The notes below the pieces were generated by a model. That model was given only the letters and a program-made list of their open reading frames with translations, searched no databases and was not told the origin of the DNA. The translations under genes and the position numbers were made by a program. This document shows, one piece after another, positions 41,591 to 50,682 of a DNA stretch of 64,000 nucleotides. Origin of the DNA: UBA7803 sp036381275 (GTDB taxonomy: Bacteria; Pseudomonadota; Gammaproteobacteria; Pseudomonadales; Azotimanducaceae); assembly GCA_036381275.1 (NCBI GenBank), contig DASVDC010000078.1:1-64000 (forward strand). Reading direction: 5' to 3'. Every line of letters begins with the position of its first letter. The first letter of the stretch is position 1.

Positions 41591-41596
41591 TACAAT
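41591..41596 (+). promoter_or_regulatory. -10 hexamer of the suf promoter
   Basis: TACAAT, 5 of 6 to consensus, 41 bases before sufB. A weak -35 (TGGTAT, 41567-41572) lies inside the IscR-like site with an 18-base spacer. Confidence 0.5.
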
Positions 41597-41636
41597 TCGC
41601 ACTCGATAAACCATTCAACTGAGCGAGCCGTAGGTT

Positions 41637-43139
41637 GTGGCCGACACGTCCGTAGAAGCACTGGTCAAGCGCGAGTACCTGGCAGGTTTCGTGACGGATA
41701 TCGAGTCCGAAACGCTGCCCCCGGGCCTCGACGAGTCGGTGATCCGATTCATCTCCCGGAAGAAGAACGAGCCGGAATGGCTGACGGAGTGGCGCCTGAA
41801 GGCGTACCGCGGCTGGCTCGAAATGCCGCTGCCGACCTGGGCGCACGTGCACTACCCGCCGATCGACTTTCAGGCGATCTCGTACTACTCGGCGCCGAAG
41901 AGCCAGGGTGAAGGCCCGCGATCCCTCGACGAGGTGGATCCGGAGCTGCTGCGCACGTACGAGAAGCTCGGCATTCCGCTGCACGAGCAGGAAATCCTGG
42001 CAGGCGTCGTCAAGGACAAGGCGCCTGCGGAAGGTGCGGCCGAGCTCGCCCGCCGCCGCAGCCAGGTGGCCGTGGACGCGGTGTTCGACAGCGTCTCCAT
42101 CGCCACTACGTTCAAGGAAAAGCTGGCCGAAGCGGGCGTGATCTTCTGCTCGATCTCCGAAGCCGTGCAGAACCACCCCGAGCTGGTGCGCAAATACCTC
42201 GGCAGCGTCGTGCCCATCGGCGACAACTTCTACGCGGCGCTGAACTCCGCGGTGTTCAGCGACGGTTCGTTCGTGTACGTGCCGGAAGGCGTACGCTGTC
42301 CGATGGAGCTTTCCACGTACTTCCGCATCAATGCCCGGAACACCGGCCAGTTCGAGCGCACGCTGATCATCGCCGACAAGGGCTCGTACGTCAGCTATCT
42401 CGAAGGCTGCACCGCGCCGATGCGCGACGAGAACCAGCTCCACGCCGCGGTGGTGGAGCTGGTCGCGCTCGAGGATGCGCAGATCAAGTACTCCACGGTG
42501 CAGAACTGGTACCCGGGCGACGCCGAGGGCAAGGGCGGCATCTACAACTTCGTCACCAAGCGCGGCACCTGCCTCGGCGACCGCGCGAAGATTTCCTGGA
42601 CCCAGGTGGAAACGGGCTCGGCGATCACCTGGAAATACCCGAGCGTGATCCTCCGCGGCAACGACAGCGTGGGCGAGTTCTACTCCGTCGCGCTCACCAA
42701 CAACTATCAGCAGGCGGACACCGGCACGAAGATGATCCATCTCGGGAGGAACACCCGCAGCACGATCATTTCCAAGGGCATCAGCGCCGGCCGCAGCAAC
42801 AACAGCTACCGCGGGCTCGTGCGCACCTCGCCGGCCGCCGCGAACGCACGCAACTACACCCAGTGCGATTCGCTGCTGATCGGCTCGAATTGCGGCGCGC
42901 ACACGTTCCCGTACATCGAGAACCGGAGTCCCACCGCCACCATCGAACACGAGGCCACCACCTCCAAGGTCAGCGACGAGCAGCTCTTCCTGTGCCGGCA
43001 GCGCGGCATCGATCCCGAGAAGGCCGTCAGCATGATCGTGAACGGCTTCTGCAAGGAGGTGTTCCGCGAGCTGCCGATGGAGTTCGCGGTCGAAGCCGGC
43101 AAGCTGCTCGAAGTGAGCCTGGAGGGCGCCGTCGGATGA
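41637..43139 (+). CDS. sufB: Fe-S cluster scaffold subunit SufB
   Basis: Scaffold subunit of the SufBC2D complex that builds Fe-S clusters under stress or iron limitation; here it is likely the main house system. It is 500 residues. Conserved segments: YYSAPKSQGE, FVYVPEGVRCPMELSTYFRIN, SYVSYLEGCTAPMRDENQLHAAVVEL, VQNWYPGDAEGKGGIYNFVTKRG, SCFS-like core TQVETGSAITWKYPSV and, near the end, CDSLLIGSNCGAHTFPYIE with the cluster-building cysteine region. GTG 41637 is used, with a weak AGG site. First gene of the suf operon. Confidence 0.96.
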   Translation: MADTSVEALVKREYLAGFVTDIESETLPPGLDESVIRFISRKKNEPEWLTEWRLKAYRGWLEMPLPTWAHVHYPPIDFQAISYYSAPKSQGEGPRSLDEVDPELLRTYEKLGIPLHEQEILAGVVKDKAPAEGAAELARRRSQVAVDAVFDSVSIATTFKEKLAEAGVIFCSISEAVQNHPELVRKYLGSVVPIGDNFYAALNSAVFSDGSFVYVPEGVRCPMELSTYFRINARNTGQFERTLIIADKGSYVSYLEGCTAPMRDENQLHAAVVELVALEDAQIKYSTVQNWYPGDAEGKGGIYNFVTKRGTCLGDRAKISWTQVETGSAITWKYPSVILRGNDSVGEFYSVALTNNYQQADTGTKMIHLGRNTRSTIISKGISAGRSNNSYRGLVRTSPAAANARNYTQCDSLLIGSNCGAHTFPYIENRSPTATIEHEATTSKVSDEQLFLCRQRGIDPEKAVSMIVNGFCKEVFRELPMEFAVEAGKLLEVSLEGAVG

Positions 43140-43882
43140 ACGTACTCGAGATCGAGGATCTGCACGTCAGGGTCGACGGCGGCGCGATCCTGCGCGGCCT
43201 CTCCCTGGTGATCGGGCCGGGCGAGGTGCACGCGATCATGGGCCCGAACGGCTCCGGCAAGAGTACGCTCGCGAACGTGCTGGCGGGACGTCCCGGGTAC
43301 GAGGTCGAACGCGGTCGGATTCTGTTCCTCGGCCGCGACCTCACCGCGCTCGAACCCGAAGAGCGCGCGCATCTCGGCCTGTTCCTGGCTTTCCAGTACC
43401 CGGTGGAAATTCCCGGGGTCAGCAACATGGAGTTCCTGAAGGGCGCGGTGGACAGCCTGCACGCCGCGCGCGGCCAGCCGCCCCTGTCGACGGTGGAGTT
43501 CATGAAGCGCGTGCGCGAGCTCGCCGGCAAGCTGCACCTCAGCCAGGAGTTCCTCCGGCGCGGCGTCAACGAGGGCTTCTCCGGCGGCGAGAAGAAGCGC
43601 AACGAGATTCTGCAGATGCTGCTGCTCGAGCCGCGCCTCGCGGTGCTCGACGAGACCGATTCCGGCCTCGACATCGACGCGCTGCAGGTGGTGGCCGAAG
43701 GCGTGAACGGTTTTCGCGGCCGGGACAACGCGGTGCTGCTGATCACACACTACCAGCGTCTGCTGAATCACATCGTCCCGGATCGGGTGCACGTGCTGAG
43801 CGAGGGCCGCATCGTGCACTCCGGCGACCGGACCCTCGCGCTCGAGCTCGAAGAGCGGGGTTACGCATGGCTCGCGTCGTGA
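43136..43882 (+). CDS. sufC: Fe-S assembly ATPase SufC
   Basis: ABC-type ATPase that drives opening of the SufB-SufD scaffold, 248 residues, soluble. Walker A is GPNGSGKST, the Q-loop is FQYPVEIPGVSNMEF (the SufC-typical stretch), the signature is FSGGEKKRNEILQ and Walker B is LAVLDETDSGLD. The H-loop is LLITHYQRLL. The SGGEKKRNE signature and DETDSGLD are specific to SufC. The start overlaps sufB by 4 bases. Confidence 0.97.
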   Translation: MNVLEIEDLHVRVDGGAILRGLSLVIGPGEVHAIMGPNGSGKSTLANVLAGRPGYEVERGRILFLGRDLTALEPEERAHLGLFLAFQYPVEIPGVSNMEFLKGAVDSLHAARGQPPLSTVEFMKRVRELAGKLHLSQEFLRRGVNEGFSGGEKKRNEILQMLLLEPRLAVLDETDSGLDIDALQVVAEGVNGFRGRDNAVLLITHYQRLLNHIVPDRVHVLSEGRIVHSGDRTLALELEERGYAWLAS

Positions 43883-45042
43883 GCTCGGTTGCGTTGCCCG
43901 AGGTCGGCCAGGTCATCGGCGCCCCGCTCCTGACGCGTGCCTGGATCGACCAGGAGCGAGTACGAGAGCGCGCCGGTGAGCACCTCGCCACCGGTCTCAC
44001 CCGTGAGCTCTGGAAGTACACGCCGATCAAAGGCTTCCTCGAGGCCCTCGCGGAAACCCCGGCCGATTCGACGGCGACGATGGCAGGCGATGCCCAACCG
44101 GGTGTCCGAGCGGTGCCGTTCGCGGCGTTGACCGCCGAGGACGAGGTGGAAATCCGCCGCTCGATCGCCGGACGGCTGACCCCGGAGCGCCACGTGCTCG
44201 CCGACCTCGCGCTGCTGCGGGCGCGGCAGGGGTGGCTGATCGAGGTCTCCGGCGAGGTGGCGGAGCCGCTGGAAATCACGTTTCCGGCGCGCGGCATCGT
44301 GCCCGTGTTCGTCCATCTCGCGAGCCACGCATCGCTGACACTGGTGGAGCGGACCTGTCCGGAGCAACCCGACGCCGACGCGCGCGGCCTGCTCGCGCAG
44401 ATCGTTCACGCCGAGCTCGCGCCCGGCGCGCGGCTCGTCCACGAACGCGCCGCCCTCGACGCCGACCGCGATCACTACGCCGCGGTGGGGATTCGCCTCG
44501 ACCGCGATGCCCGCTATCGCTTGCGGCAGAGCGCCGTCGGCGGCCAGCGCCGCCGCCTCGAAGTGCATGCGATCCTCGACGGCGACGGTGCCGAGGTCGA
44601 GATGGACGGCGCGTATCTGGTGGAGAACCGCCGGCACCTGGACCAGCAGCTCGTGGTCGAGCATCGCGCCGGTCATACCACGAGCCGGCAGAAGTTCCAC
44701 GGCATCGCCGCCGGGAAGGGTCGCAGCGTCTTCAACGGCCGCATCCACATCCATCCGCGGGCACCGCAGAGCGATGCCGCGCTGACCAACCGCAATCTGG
44801 CGCTGGCCCCGGATGCGGAAATGAACACCAAGCCGGAGCTCGAGATCTACACCGACGACGTGCGTTGCTCACACGGTGCCACCGTCGGGCAGATCGACGA
44901 CCTGGCGCTCTTCTACCTGACCACACGCGGCATTCCGGTGGGCGAGGCGCGGCGGCTGCTCGCCCGCGGCTTCCTGCGCGACTGTCTGTCCGGCCGGCTC
45001 GCCGAGGCGACGCTCGCGCGCTTCCTGGAGGCCCTCGAGTGA
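43867..45042 (+). CDS. sufD: Fe-S assembly scaffold subunit SufD
   Basis: Partner of SufB in the scaffold, needed for iron entry. It is 391 residues. The N-terminal part (LTRELWKYTPIKGFLEALAE) is the helical domain, and the C-terminal beta-helix shows QKFHGIAAGKGRSVFNGRIHIHPRAPQSDAALTNRNLALAPDAEMNTKPELEIYTDDVRCSHGATVGQIDD, the SufD hallmark including the conserved His and Cys. The last part is helical (GFLRDCLSGRLAEATLARFLEAL). The start ATG overlaps sufC by 16 bases and the stop overlaps sufS by 4. Confidence 0.95.
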   Translation: MARVVSSVALPEVGQVIGAPLLTRAWIDQERVRERAGEHLATGLTRELWKYTPIKGFLEALAETPADSTATMAGDAQPGVRAVPFAALTAEDEVEIRRSIAGRLTPERHVLADLALLRARQGWLIEVSGEVAEPLEITFPARGIVPVFVHLASHASLTLVERTCPEQPDADARGLLAQIVHAELAPGARLVHERAALDADRDHYAAVGIRLDRDARYRLRQSAVGGQRRRLEVHAILDGDGAEVEMDGAYLVENRRHLDQQLVVEHRAGHTTSRQKFHGIAAGKGRSVFNGRIHIHPRAPQSDAALTNRNLALAPDAEMNTKPELEIYTDDVRCSHGATVGQIDDLALFYLTTRGIPVGEARRLLARGFLRDCLSGRLAEATLARFLEALE

Positions 45043-46244
45043 GCATCGACCTGCGCGCCGATTTCCCGATCCTCGATCAGTCGGTGAACGGCGCTCGGCT
45101 CGTGTATCTGGACAGCGCCGCGACCACGCAGAAGCCGCGCGCGGTGATCGACGCCATGACGAGGTACTACGAGCGCGACAACGCCAACGTGCACCGCGCC
45201 GCCCACGCGCTCGCCGACCGTGCGACACGCGACTTCGAGAGCAGCCGGGAGAAGGTCCGGGAACTGATCAACGCCGAGCACGCGGCCGAAGTGATCTTCA
45301 CCCGCGGCACCACCGAAGGCATCAACCTGGTCGCCAACGGACTCGCGCCGCGCCTCGGCAAGGGCGACGAGATTCTGATCTCGGTGATGGAGCACCACTC
45401 CAACATCGTACCGTGGCAGATGCTCTGCCAGCGCACCGGCGCGACGCTGCGCGCCTGCGACGTCGACGACGCCGGCGACGTGGATCTGGACAGCTTCCAC
45501 TCGCTTCTCGGGAAGCGCACGCGCCTGGTGGCGATCGGTCACGTCTCCAACGCGCTCGGCACGGTGAATCCGGTGGCCGACATCGTGCAGGCCGCGCATG
45601 CCGTCGGCGCGCTCGTGCTGCTCGACGGCGCTCAGGCGCTCGCGCATTTTCCGGTGGACGTGCGGGCCCTCGACTGCGATTTCTACGCGTTCTCGGCCCA
45701 CAAGATGTTCGGCCCCACGGGGATCGGCGCGCTGTACGGCAAAAGGGCTCTGCTCGAGGAGATGCCGCCGTGGCAGGGCGGCGGCGAAATGATCGAGCAC
45801 GTGACGCTCGAATCGAGCACGTATCAGGGCCTGCCGTACCGGTTCGAAGCGGGCACGCCGAACATCGCCGGCGCGGTGGGCTTCGGCGCCGCGGTCGACT
45901 ACCTGCAGGGCCTGCCGCGCGATGCGCTGCTCGAACAGGAGCGATCCCTCGTCGCGTACGCGGTGAGCGGCCTGAAGCAGATGCCCGGCGTGCGCCTCGT
46001 CGGCGAGCCGCGTGAGCGCAGCGCGATCGTCTCGTTCCTGGTCGACGGCAGCCATCCGAACGACATCGGCACGCTGCTCGATCAGCAGGGCGTCGCGGTG
46101 CGCACCGGCCACCACTGCGCGATGCCGCTGATGCAGCGCCTGAAGATCCCGGGAACCGTCCGCGCCGCGTTCAGTCTGTACAATGACAGGGCCGACGTCG
46201 ATGCGCTGCTGCAGGCGCTCGAGAAGGCCCGGACGTTTCTGTGA
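45039..46244 (+). CDS. sufS: Cysteine desulfurase SufS
   Basis: Group II cysteine desulfurase that takes sulfur from cysteine and hands it to SufE, 401 residues. The PLP lysine is Lys222 in SAHKMFGPTG, the pyridoxal region is MEHHSNIVPWQ, and the catalytic cysteine is Cys360 in RTGHHCAMP. Other family marks are FTRGTTEGINLVA and FEAGTPNIAGAVG. Start GTG 45039 overlaps the sufD stop (GTGA). Confidence 0.96.
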   Translation: MSIDLRADFPILDQSVNGARLVYLDSAATTQKPRAVIDAMTRYYERDNANVHRAAHALADRATRDFESSREKVRELINAEHAAEVIFTRGTTEGINLVANGLAPRLGKGDEILISVMEHHSNIVPWQMLCQRTGATLRACDVDDAGDVDLDSFHSLLGKRTRLVAIGHVSNALGTVNPVADIVQAAHAVGALVLLDGAQALAHFPVDVRALDCDFYAFSAHKMFGPTGIGALYGKRALLEEMPPWQGGGEMIEHVTLESSTYQGLPYRFEAGTPNIAGAVGFGAAVDYLQGLPRDALLEQERSLVAYAVSGLKQMPGVRLVGEPRERSAIVSFLVDGSHPNDIGTLLDQQGVAVRTGHHCAMPLMQRLKIPGTVRAAFSLYNDRADVDALLQALEKARTFL

Positions 46245-46301
46245 TTCGCTGCAACCGGATCTCTTGAACGCGAACGACACCAAACGGAACATCGATCAGC
46301 C

Positions 46302-46661
46302 ATGACTGTCGCCACCTTCGATCCCCTGGCCATCACCGTCAGCCCAGCCGCTCTCGAGCACCTGCGCCGACAGGTCGAGCGGTCCGATCGGCCGCATCTG
46401 CGGCTCGGCATCAAGGAGAGCGGCTGCAACGGCTACATGTACACGCTGGATTTCATCGAGGCGCCCACGGACGGCGATCACCTCATCCGAGTCGACGACG
46501 GGTTGACGATCTGCGTCGGCGAAGAGGATCTGCCGCTCGTGCAGGGCACCGAGATCGACTACGTCACGGAGGGATTGAACGCGAGCCTCAAGTTCAAGAA
46601 CCCGCGCGCGTCCACCTACTGCGGCTGCGGCGAGAGCTTCGCCGTGGGCGACGACTCCTAG
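46302..46661 (+). CDS. sufA: A-type Fe-S carrier (SufA/IscA family)
   Basis: Receives clusters from the scaffold and passes them to apoproteins, 119 residues. The three cluster cysteines are present: one in IKESGCNGYMYTLDF and a Cys-X-Cys pair in YCGCGESF near the end. The N-terminal TVSPAALEHLRRQVE is the family's helix. The longer spacing to sufS (57 bases) still fits one operon. ErpA-like function cannot be excluded, but the suf setting favours SufA. Confidence 0.9.
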   Translation: MTVATFDPLAITVSPAALEHLRRQVERSDRPHLRLGIKESGCNGYMYTLDFIEAPTDGDHLIRVDDGLTICVGEEDLPLVQGTEIDYVTEGLNASLKFKNPRASTYCGCGESFAVGDDS

Positions 46662-46670
46662 GACCGCCTC

Positions 46671-47198
46671 GTGGAGAAACGGCTCGTCGCCGTCCGCCGT
46701 GACTGCCCGGCGCGCCTGGTCCCGACAGGCGATCCGGTCACGATCCGGGAAGGGACCTTCGTGACGCTGACCCAGAACCTCGGCGGCACGTTCACCGTCG
46801 TGGTCAACGGCAACATGGCCCGCGTGGACGGTGCCGACGCCGACGCGCTCGGGTTCGAGCCGGAGCGACTCTCGTTCGAGCCTCGAGCCGACGGCAAGGT
46901 CGAACCGGAGCAGGTCCACCAGGCGCTCGCGACGGTCTACGACCCGGAGATCCCGGTAAACATCGTCGATCTCGGCCTCGTCTACGACTGCCGCATCGAC
47001 GACGACGGCCGCGTGCAGGTGCGGATGACGCTCACCGCGCCCGGATGCGGAATGGGGCCCGTGCTCGTGGAAGACGTGAAATCGCGTGTCGCCCAGGTGC
47101 CGAACGTGACGGGCGTCGACGTGGAGCTCGTATTCGACCCGCCGTGGTCCCGCGACATGATGAGCGAGGAGGCTCAGCTCGAGCTGGGCATCTACTGA
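46671..47198 (+). CDS. sufT: Fe-S assembly auxiliary protein SufT
   Basis: A 175-residue DUF59-family protein that helps mature Fe-S proteins. The N-terminal extension (VRRDCPARLVPTGDPVTIREGTFVTLTQNLGGTFTVVVNGNMARVDGADADALG) is the SufT-specific domain. About 85-175 is DUF59 (MIP18-like): YDPEIPVNIVDLGLVYDCRID and LTAPGCGMGPVLVEDVKSRV with the conserved cysteine. GTG 46671 has AGGA 7 bases before it. The stop shares a base with the sufE start. Confidence 0.92.
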   Translation: MEKRLVAVRRDCPARLVPTGDPVTIREGTFVTLTQNLGGTFTVVVNGNMARVDGADADALGFEPERLSFEPRADGKVEPEQVHQALATVYDPEIPVNIVDLGLVYDCRIDDDGRVQVRMTLTAPGCGMGPVLVEDVKSRVAQVPNVTGVDVELVFDPPWSRDMMSEEAQLELGIY

Positions 47199-47629
47199 TG
47201 ACCGAGCTGGACGCCAACCGAATCCGCCTCGACGAGATCCGCGACGCGTTCGCGTTCTTCGACTCCTGGGAGGACCGGTACCGGTTCGTGATCGACCTCG
47301 GCAAGGAGCTGGCGAACCTCGACGACGTGCACAAGACCGAGCAGAACCTGGTGCGCGGTTGTCAGAGTCAGGTCTGGCTGGTCGCACGATACGAGCCGGC
47401 CGGCGGCGTGATGCATCTCGAGCTCGACAGCGACGCGCACATCGTGCGCGGGCTGATCGCCATCGTGCTCGCGGCCTACGATGGCCGAACGCCGCGGGAA
47501 ATCCTCGATTTCGACATCGAGGGGCTGTTCGAGGAGCTCGATCTGCTGAAGCACCTCTCCCCCACCCGCGGCAACGGCCTGCGCGCGATGGTGGGCCGCA
47601 TCAGAGAGATCGCCGCCGCGCACGCCTGA
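47198..47629 (+). CDS. sufE: Sulfur-transfer activator SufE
   Basis: Accepts persulfide from SufS and boosts its activity, 143 residues. The acceptor cysteine is Cys55 in VRGCQSQVWL, the standard SufE loop. Helices around it (WEDRYRFVIDLGKEL, HIVRGLIAIVLAAYDGRTPREIL) and the tail (LKHLSPTRGNGLRAMVGRIREIA) are typical. Last gene of the suf operon; no clear terminator follows. Confidence 0.95.
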   Translation: MTELDANRIRLDEIRDAFAFFDSWEDRYRFVIDLGKELANLDDVHKTEQNLVRGCQSQVWLVARYEPAGGVMHLELDSDAHIVRGLIAIVLAAYDGRTPREILDFDIEGLFEELDLLKHLSPTRGNGLRAMVGRIREIAAAHA

Positions 47630-47660
47630 CGGCTGCCTCTCTCCGCGCGGCCGCGTTCGT

Positions 47661-47771
47661 TCAAACCGCCACGTTGATCGCGACCACGATGCTCGCGGCG
47701 ATTCCCGCGAGCATCAGCAGAATCGCGGCCATCCGTCGGATCGTCAGCCGATCCTCAGTATCGTTGTCCAT
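47661..47771 (-). CDS. Small membrane protein (36 aa)
   Basis: Short but well supported: ATG 47771 lies 7 bases after GGAGAG, and third positions are GC-rich. The peptide starts MDNDTEDRLTIRRMAA, then one hydrophobic helix (AILLMLAGIAASIVVAINVAV) to the end. A single-pass membrane peptide of unknown role. Convergent with sufE (31 bases apart). Confidence 0.7.
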   Translation of the reverse strand: MDNDTEDRLTIRRMAAILLMLAGIAASIVVAINVAV

Positions 47772-47825
47772 GATTTCTCTCCGCAGAGGGAGCCGCGGTC
47801 CGGGCGGCTCCGGGTATGTCCTCGT

Positions 47826-47930
47826 TCACGACAGATGCCGCACGCTCGAGCCGCCCTGCTTCGCCTTCTTCTCGCGGCGCTTCTCCTTGAGCGACTTCTT
47901 CGGCTGCTTCTTCGGTTTCTCCTTGCTCAC
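47826..47930 (-). CDS. Small lysine-rich protein (34 aa)
   Basis: GTG 47930 follows GAGGAGG by 6 bases, one of the strongest binding sites in the window. The peptide has about 13 lysines in 34 residues, beginning MSKEKPKKQPKKS and ending GGSSVRHLS. Strongly basic and probably disordered; an RNA- or DNA-associated role would fit but is not shown. It lies 54 bases upstream of the 36-residue membrane gene on the same strand. Confidence 0.65.
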   Translation of the reverse strand: MSKEKPKKQPKKSLKEKRREKKAKQGGSSVRHLS

Positions 47931-48248
47931 GGTTGCCTCCTCTGCTTTCGACGCGCGCAGAGCGTCCCGGCCGACGATTCGGCCGCAGACGGATCTCCGA
48001 ACGCGCAGGGAATCGAAGGGATGAAGGTGCCGGGCGGACGCCTGTCCGCCCGGCTCAAGCCGGAATGGTGAGTGCGGTCCCCGAGATGCAGGCCGAACGG
48101 ATGTGCAACATGTCCTGAATCAACACGAGCTCGTGCAGAAGTCGATCCCTACCATACCCGGTCGGGCAGGAAAGGCAACCTCGTGGTCCGCTCGCTGATC
48201 CGTTGTTTCTCAGGAAAATCGCGGCTCTTCGTACCAGGTGCCGTCCGC
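47931..48248. other. Intergenic stretch with one motif copy
   Basis: About 320 bases with no supported gene. One degenerate copy of the 17-base motif lies at about 48108-48126 (AACATGTCCTGAATCAA). Nothing else is visible. Confidence 0.6.
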
Positions 48249-48470
48249 TCAGGCTGCCGCGGGACCGGGATCGTCGCCGGGGTCCGGATCCTTCTCCGGC
48301 TCGTCTCTCCGCGCCCGCCGACGCAGCGCGTCGAGCGGCACCACGTCGGCCTTTCCGGCGTTCCCGGTGGAGCCGTCGCCTCGCGCGCCGGCGCGCGTGC
48401 GGGAACGCGTCGGATCTTCGCGCTGACCGTCGTCACCGCCGTTGGGTGAACCGGATTCGTCGCACGTCAT
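48249..48470 (-). CDS. Small acidic disordered protein (73 aa)
   Basis: Not recognised. ATG 48470 lies 6 bases after GGAGG, which is the main support. The product is rich in Asp, Gly, Arg, Glu and Pro with little hydrophobic content (GGDDGQREDPTRSRTRAG, DEPEKDPDPGDDPG), so likely disordered. One short ordered-looking piece is VVPLDALRRRARR. It could be read as chance in GC-rich DNA, but the binding site argues for a gene. Confidence 0.5.
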   Translation of the reverse strand: MTCDESGSPNGGDDGQREDPTRSRTRAGARGDGSTGNAGKADVVPLDALRRRARRDEPEKDPDPGDDPGPAAA

Positions 48471-48706
48471 CGATGACCTCCACCTTCGCCATTCGCAAGT
48501 GAGCCGCAGCGATCGGGAAAGCCAGAGCGGTGACGTCAGGCGTTCACCGCTCCGGCGACGACATGCGAGATCGGTCGGTCGGTGTGTCGGCGGAAGCAGA
48601 GGATCATGCAGGCATGCTGGCCCGTACCCGGGTGCTTGTCAAACCGGCCTTGCGCCGCACGGTGGGCTGACGTAGCGTTTCGGAGGATCGTCACCGGGAG
48701 GGGATC

Positions 48707-50677
48707 ATGCGGACCTCCGGCGCACTGCAACGCCTGATCCTCGGTGGTGCGCCGATGGCCGCCGTCAGCGCATTGCCCGCCCGAAGCGACCCGCCGCCCG
48801 CCGCGGCGTATGCAGCGCTGCCCCCGATCGCCGACATCGCCCTCTCGCCGGACGGAAAGCGGGCCGTAATGCTGCGCGCGATCGGCGAGACCTACCACGC
48901 GGTGCTGGCGGACTTCGCGAGCGGCGAAGCGCGACCGCTGATGGCGGCGGATCCCGACGCGTTCCTGTTCAACTGGTGCCGCTGGGCGAATCCGGAGCGC
49001 GTGATCTGCAGCATCCGCAGCTACGCGACGCTGCGCGCCGGACAGATGCCGGATCGGGTCCGGCGCTATCGCGACGGCCGGACGGTGTTCACGCGCCTGC
49101 TCGCGGTGAACGCGGACGGCTCCGGCGTGCTGCAACTGGTGCCGGAGGCCGTGACCCGCGTCGGTGAGGACCTCGAGTGGAACTCGCCGGTGCAGGACAC
49201 CGTCGTGAGCTGGCTCGACGACGACGCGGACCACGTGCTGATCCAGCTCCAGCGGGAAGGCGACCGCCCCTCGGTCTACCGCTTGAACGTCTACACCAAT
49301 CGCCTGCACCGCGTGCGGCGGATGCACGACGCGGTGCTGCGCTGGTACGCCGATCGAAGCGGTGCGCTGCGCCTCGCCGGCGGCTACCGCGGCCTCACGC
49401 CGGTGGCGTTCGCGGTCCGTGGCAACCGGGTCACCGAGCTCGACGTCACCGGCCTGACCGGCGTGCGCCCGCCGGCCGTGGCCGCGCTCGATCCCGGCGG
49501 AACGAGCGCGTACGTGTTCGCGAACAACGGGCGCGACACGCGCGCGCTGTATCGCATCGACATCGACAGCGGCCGGGTTCTCGAGACTGTGCACAGCGCC
49601 GCCGGCTACGACGTCGACGGGCGCCTGGTCTTGCACCCGGGCGAGGGCCGGCCGCTCGCGCTGCACTACAACGAGGAACGGCCGGTCACGGTCTGGTTCG
49701 ACACCGAGCTCGCCGGCGAGCTCGAGCGGCTGCGGCAGGCGCTGCCGGGCGGTCCGGAGCACCTGCGCCTGGCGAGCCTCGACCGCTCCGCCGAGCGCTT
49801 CGTGTTCTCGACCGAGGGCGGCGCCACCCTGCCGCGCCTCTACCTGTACGATCGCCGCACGCCCGACGAGCTGGTGCTGCTCGCGCAGGCCTATCCCGAC
49901 GTGCCGCAGGCGCTGTCGACGCAGGCGGTGTCGTACCGGGCCCGCGACGGGCTGCGCATTCCCGCTTATCTGACGTTGCCGGCGGGGACTTCGAACCAAC
50001 GCGTGCCGGCGATCGTGCTGCCGCACGGCGGACCCTGGTGGCGCGACGACGGCGGCTTCGACTACTGGGCGCAGTTTCTGGCGTCGCGCGGTTACGCGGT
50101 GTTGCAACCGAACTTTCGCGGATCCGCCGGCTACGGCGACCGCTTCCTCGCGGCCGGCTTCGAGCAGTGGGGACTCGCGATGCAGGACGATCTGCTGGAC
50201 GGGCTCGACTGGCTGATCGAGCGCGGCATCGCCGATCCCGAACGGGTGTGCTTCGTCGGCGGAAGCTACGGCGGCTACGCCGCGCTGGTGGCGGCGTTCC
50301 GCACACCGGAGCGGCTGCGCTGCGCAGTCGCGTTCGCCGGCGTCACCGATCTGGAGGATCTGGTGCGGCGGATGTGGCAGTTCCAGCTCGGGGAACTGTC
50401 CGTCGCCCGGGTTCAGGACGGTACCGCGCGCCGCGACGCGTCACCGATCGAGCAGGTGGAGCGGATCGGCGTACCGCTGCTGATCGTGCACGGCGACCTC
50501 GACCGCAGCGTGATGATCGAACAGTCGCGCGATCTGGTAGAGGCGCTCGAGAAGGCAGGCAAGCCGCACCGCTACATCGAGCAGTCCAACGGCGATCACT
50601 TCCTGAGCCTGTACTCGCAGCGCCTCGAGTTTCTCGAGGCGCTGGAGGCTTTTCTCGCCCGGCACCTCGGGGGTTGA
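48707..50677 (+). CDS. S9 family serine peptidase (prolyl oligopeptidase type)
   Basis: A 656-residue alpha/beta-hydrolase peptidase. The N-terminal 400 residues form a beta-propeller (repeats near LPPIADIALSPDGKRAVML). The catalytic domain starts near RARDGLRIPAYLTLPAG. The triad is visible: Ser520 in GGSYGGY, Asp599 in HGDLD and His631 in NGDHF. A weak hydrophobic start (ALQRLILGGAPMAAVSALPA) may act as a secretion signal. ATG 48707 follows GGGAGGGG. The substrate is unknown; it probably trims peptides. The stop is 5 bases from the convergent DUF2802 gene. Confidence 0.9.
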   Translation: MRTSGALQRLILGGAPMAAVSALPARSDPPPAAAYAALPPIADIALSPDGKRAVMLRAIGETYHAVLADFASGEARPLMAADPDAFLFNWCRWANPERVICSIRSYATLRAGQMPDRVRRYRDGRTVFTRLLAVNADGSGVLQLVPEAVTRVGEDLEWNSPVQDTVVSWLDDDADHVLIQLQREGDRPSVYRLNVYTNRLHRVRRMHDAVLRWYADRSGALRLAGGYRGLTPVAFAVRGNRVTELDVTGLTGVRPPAVAALDPGGTSAYVFANNGRDTRALYRIDIDSGRVLETVHSAAGYDVDGRLVLHPGEGRPLALHYNEERPVTVWFDTELAGELERLRQALPGGPEHLRLASLDRSAERFVFSTEGGATLPRLYLYDRRTPDELVLLAQAYPDVPQALSTQAVSYRARDGLRIPAYLTLPAGTSNQRVPAIVLPHGGPWWRDDGGFDYWAQFLASRGYAVLQPNFRGSAGYGDRFLAAGFEQWGLAMQDDLLDGLDWLIERGIADPERVCFVGGSYGGYAALVAAFRTPERLRCAVAFAGVTDLEDLVRRMWQFQLGELSVARVQDGTARRDASPIEQVERIGVPLLIVHGDLDRSVMIEQSRDLVEALEKAGKPHRYIEQSNGDHFLSLYSQRLEFLEALEAFLARHLGG

Positions 50678-50682
50678 CCGGG

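Noticed and set aside
48536..50107. 523-residue minus-strand frame opposite the S9 peptidase
   Set aside because: Low-complexity His/Arg/Ala reading typical of the antisense of GC-rich genes; the plus-strand peptidase has an intact triad.
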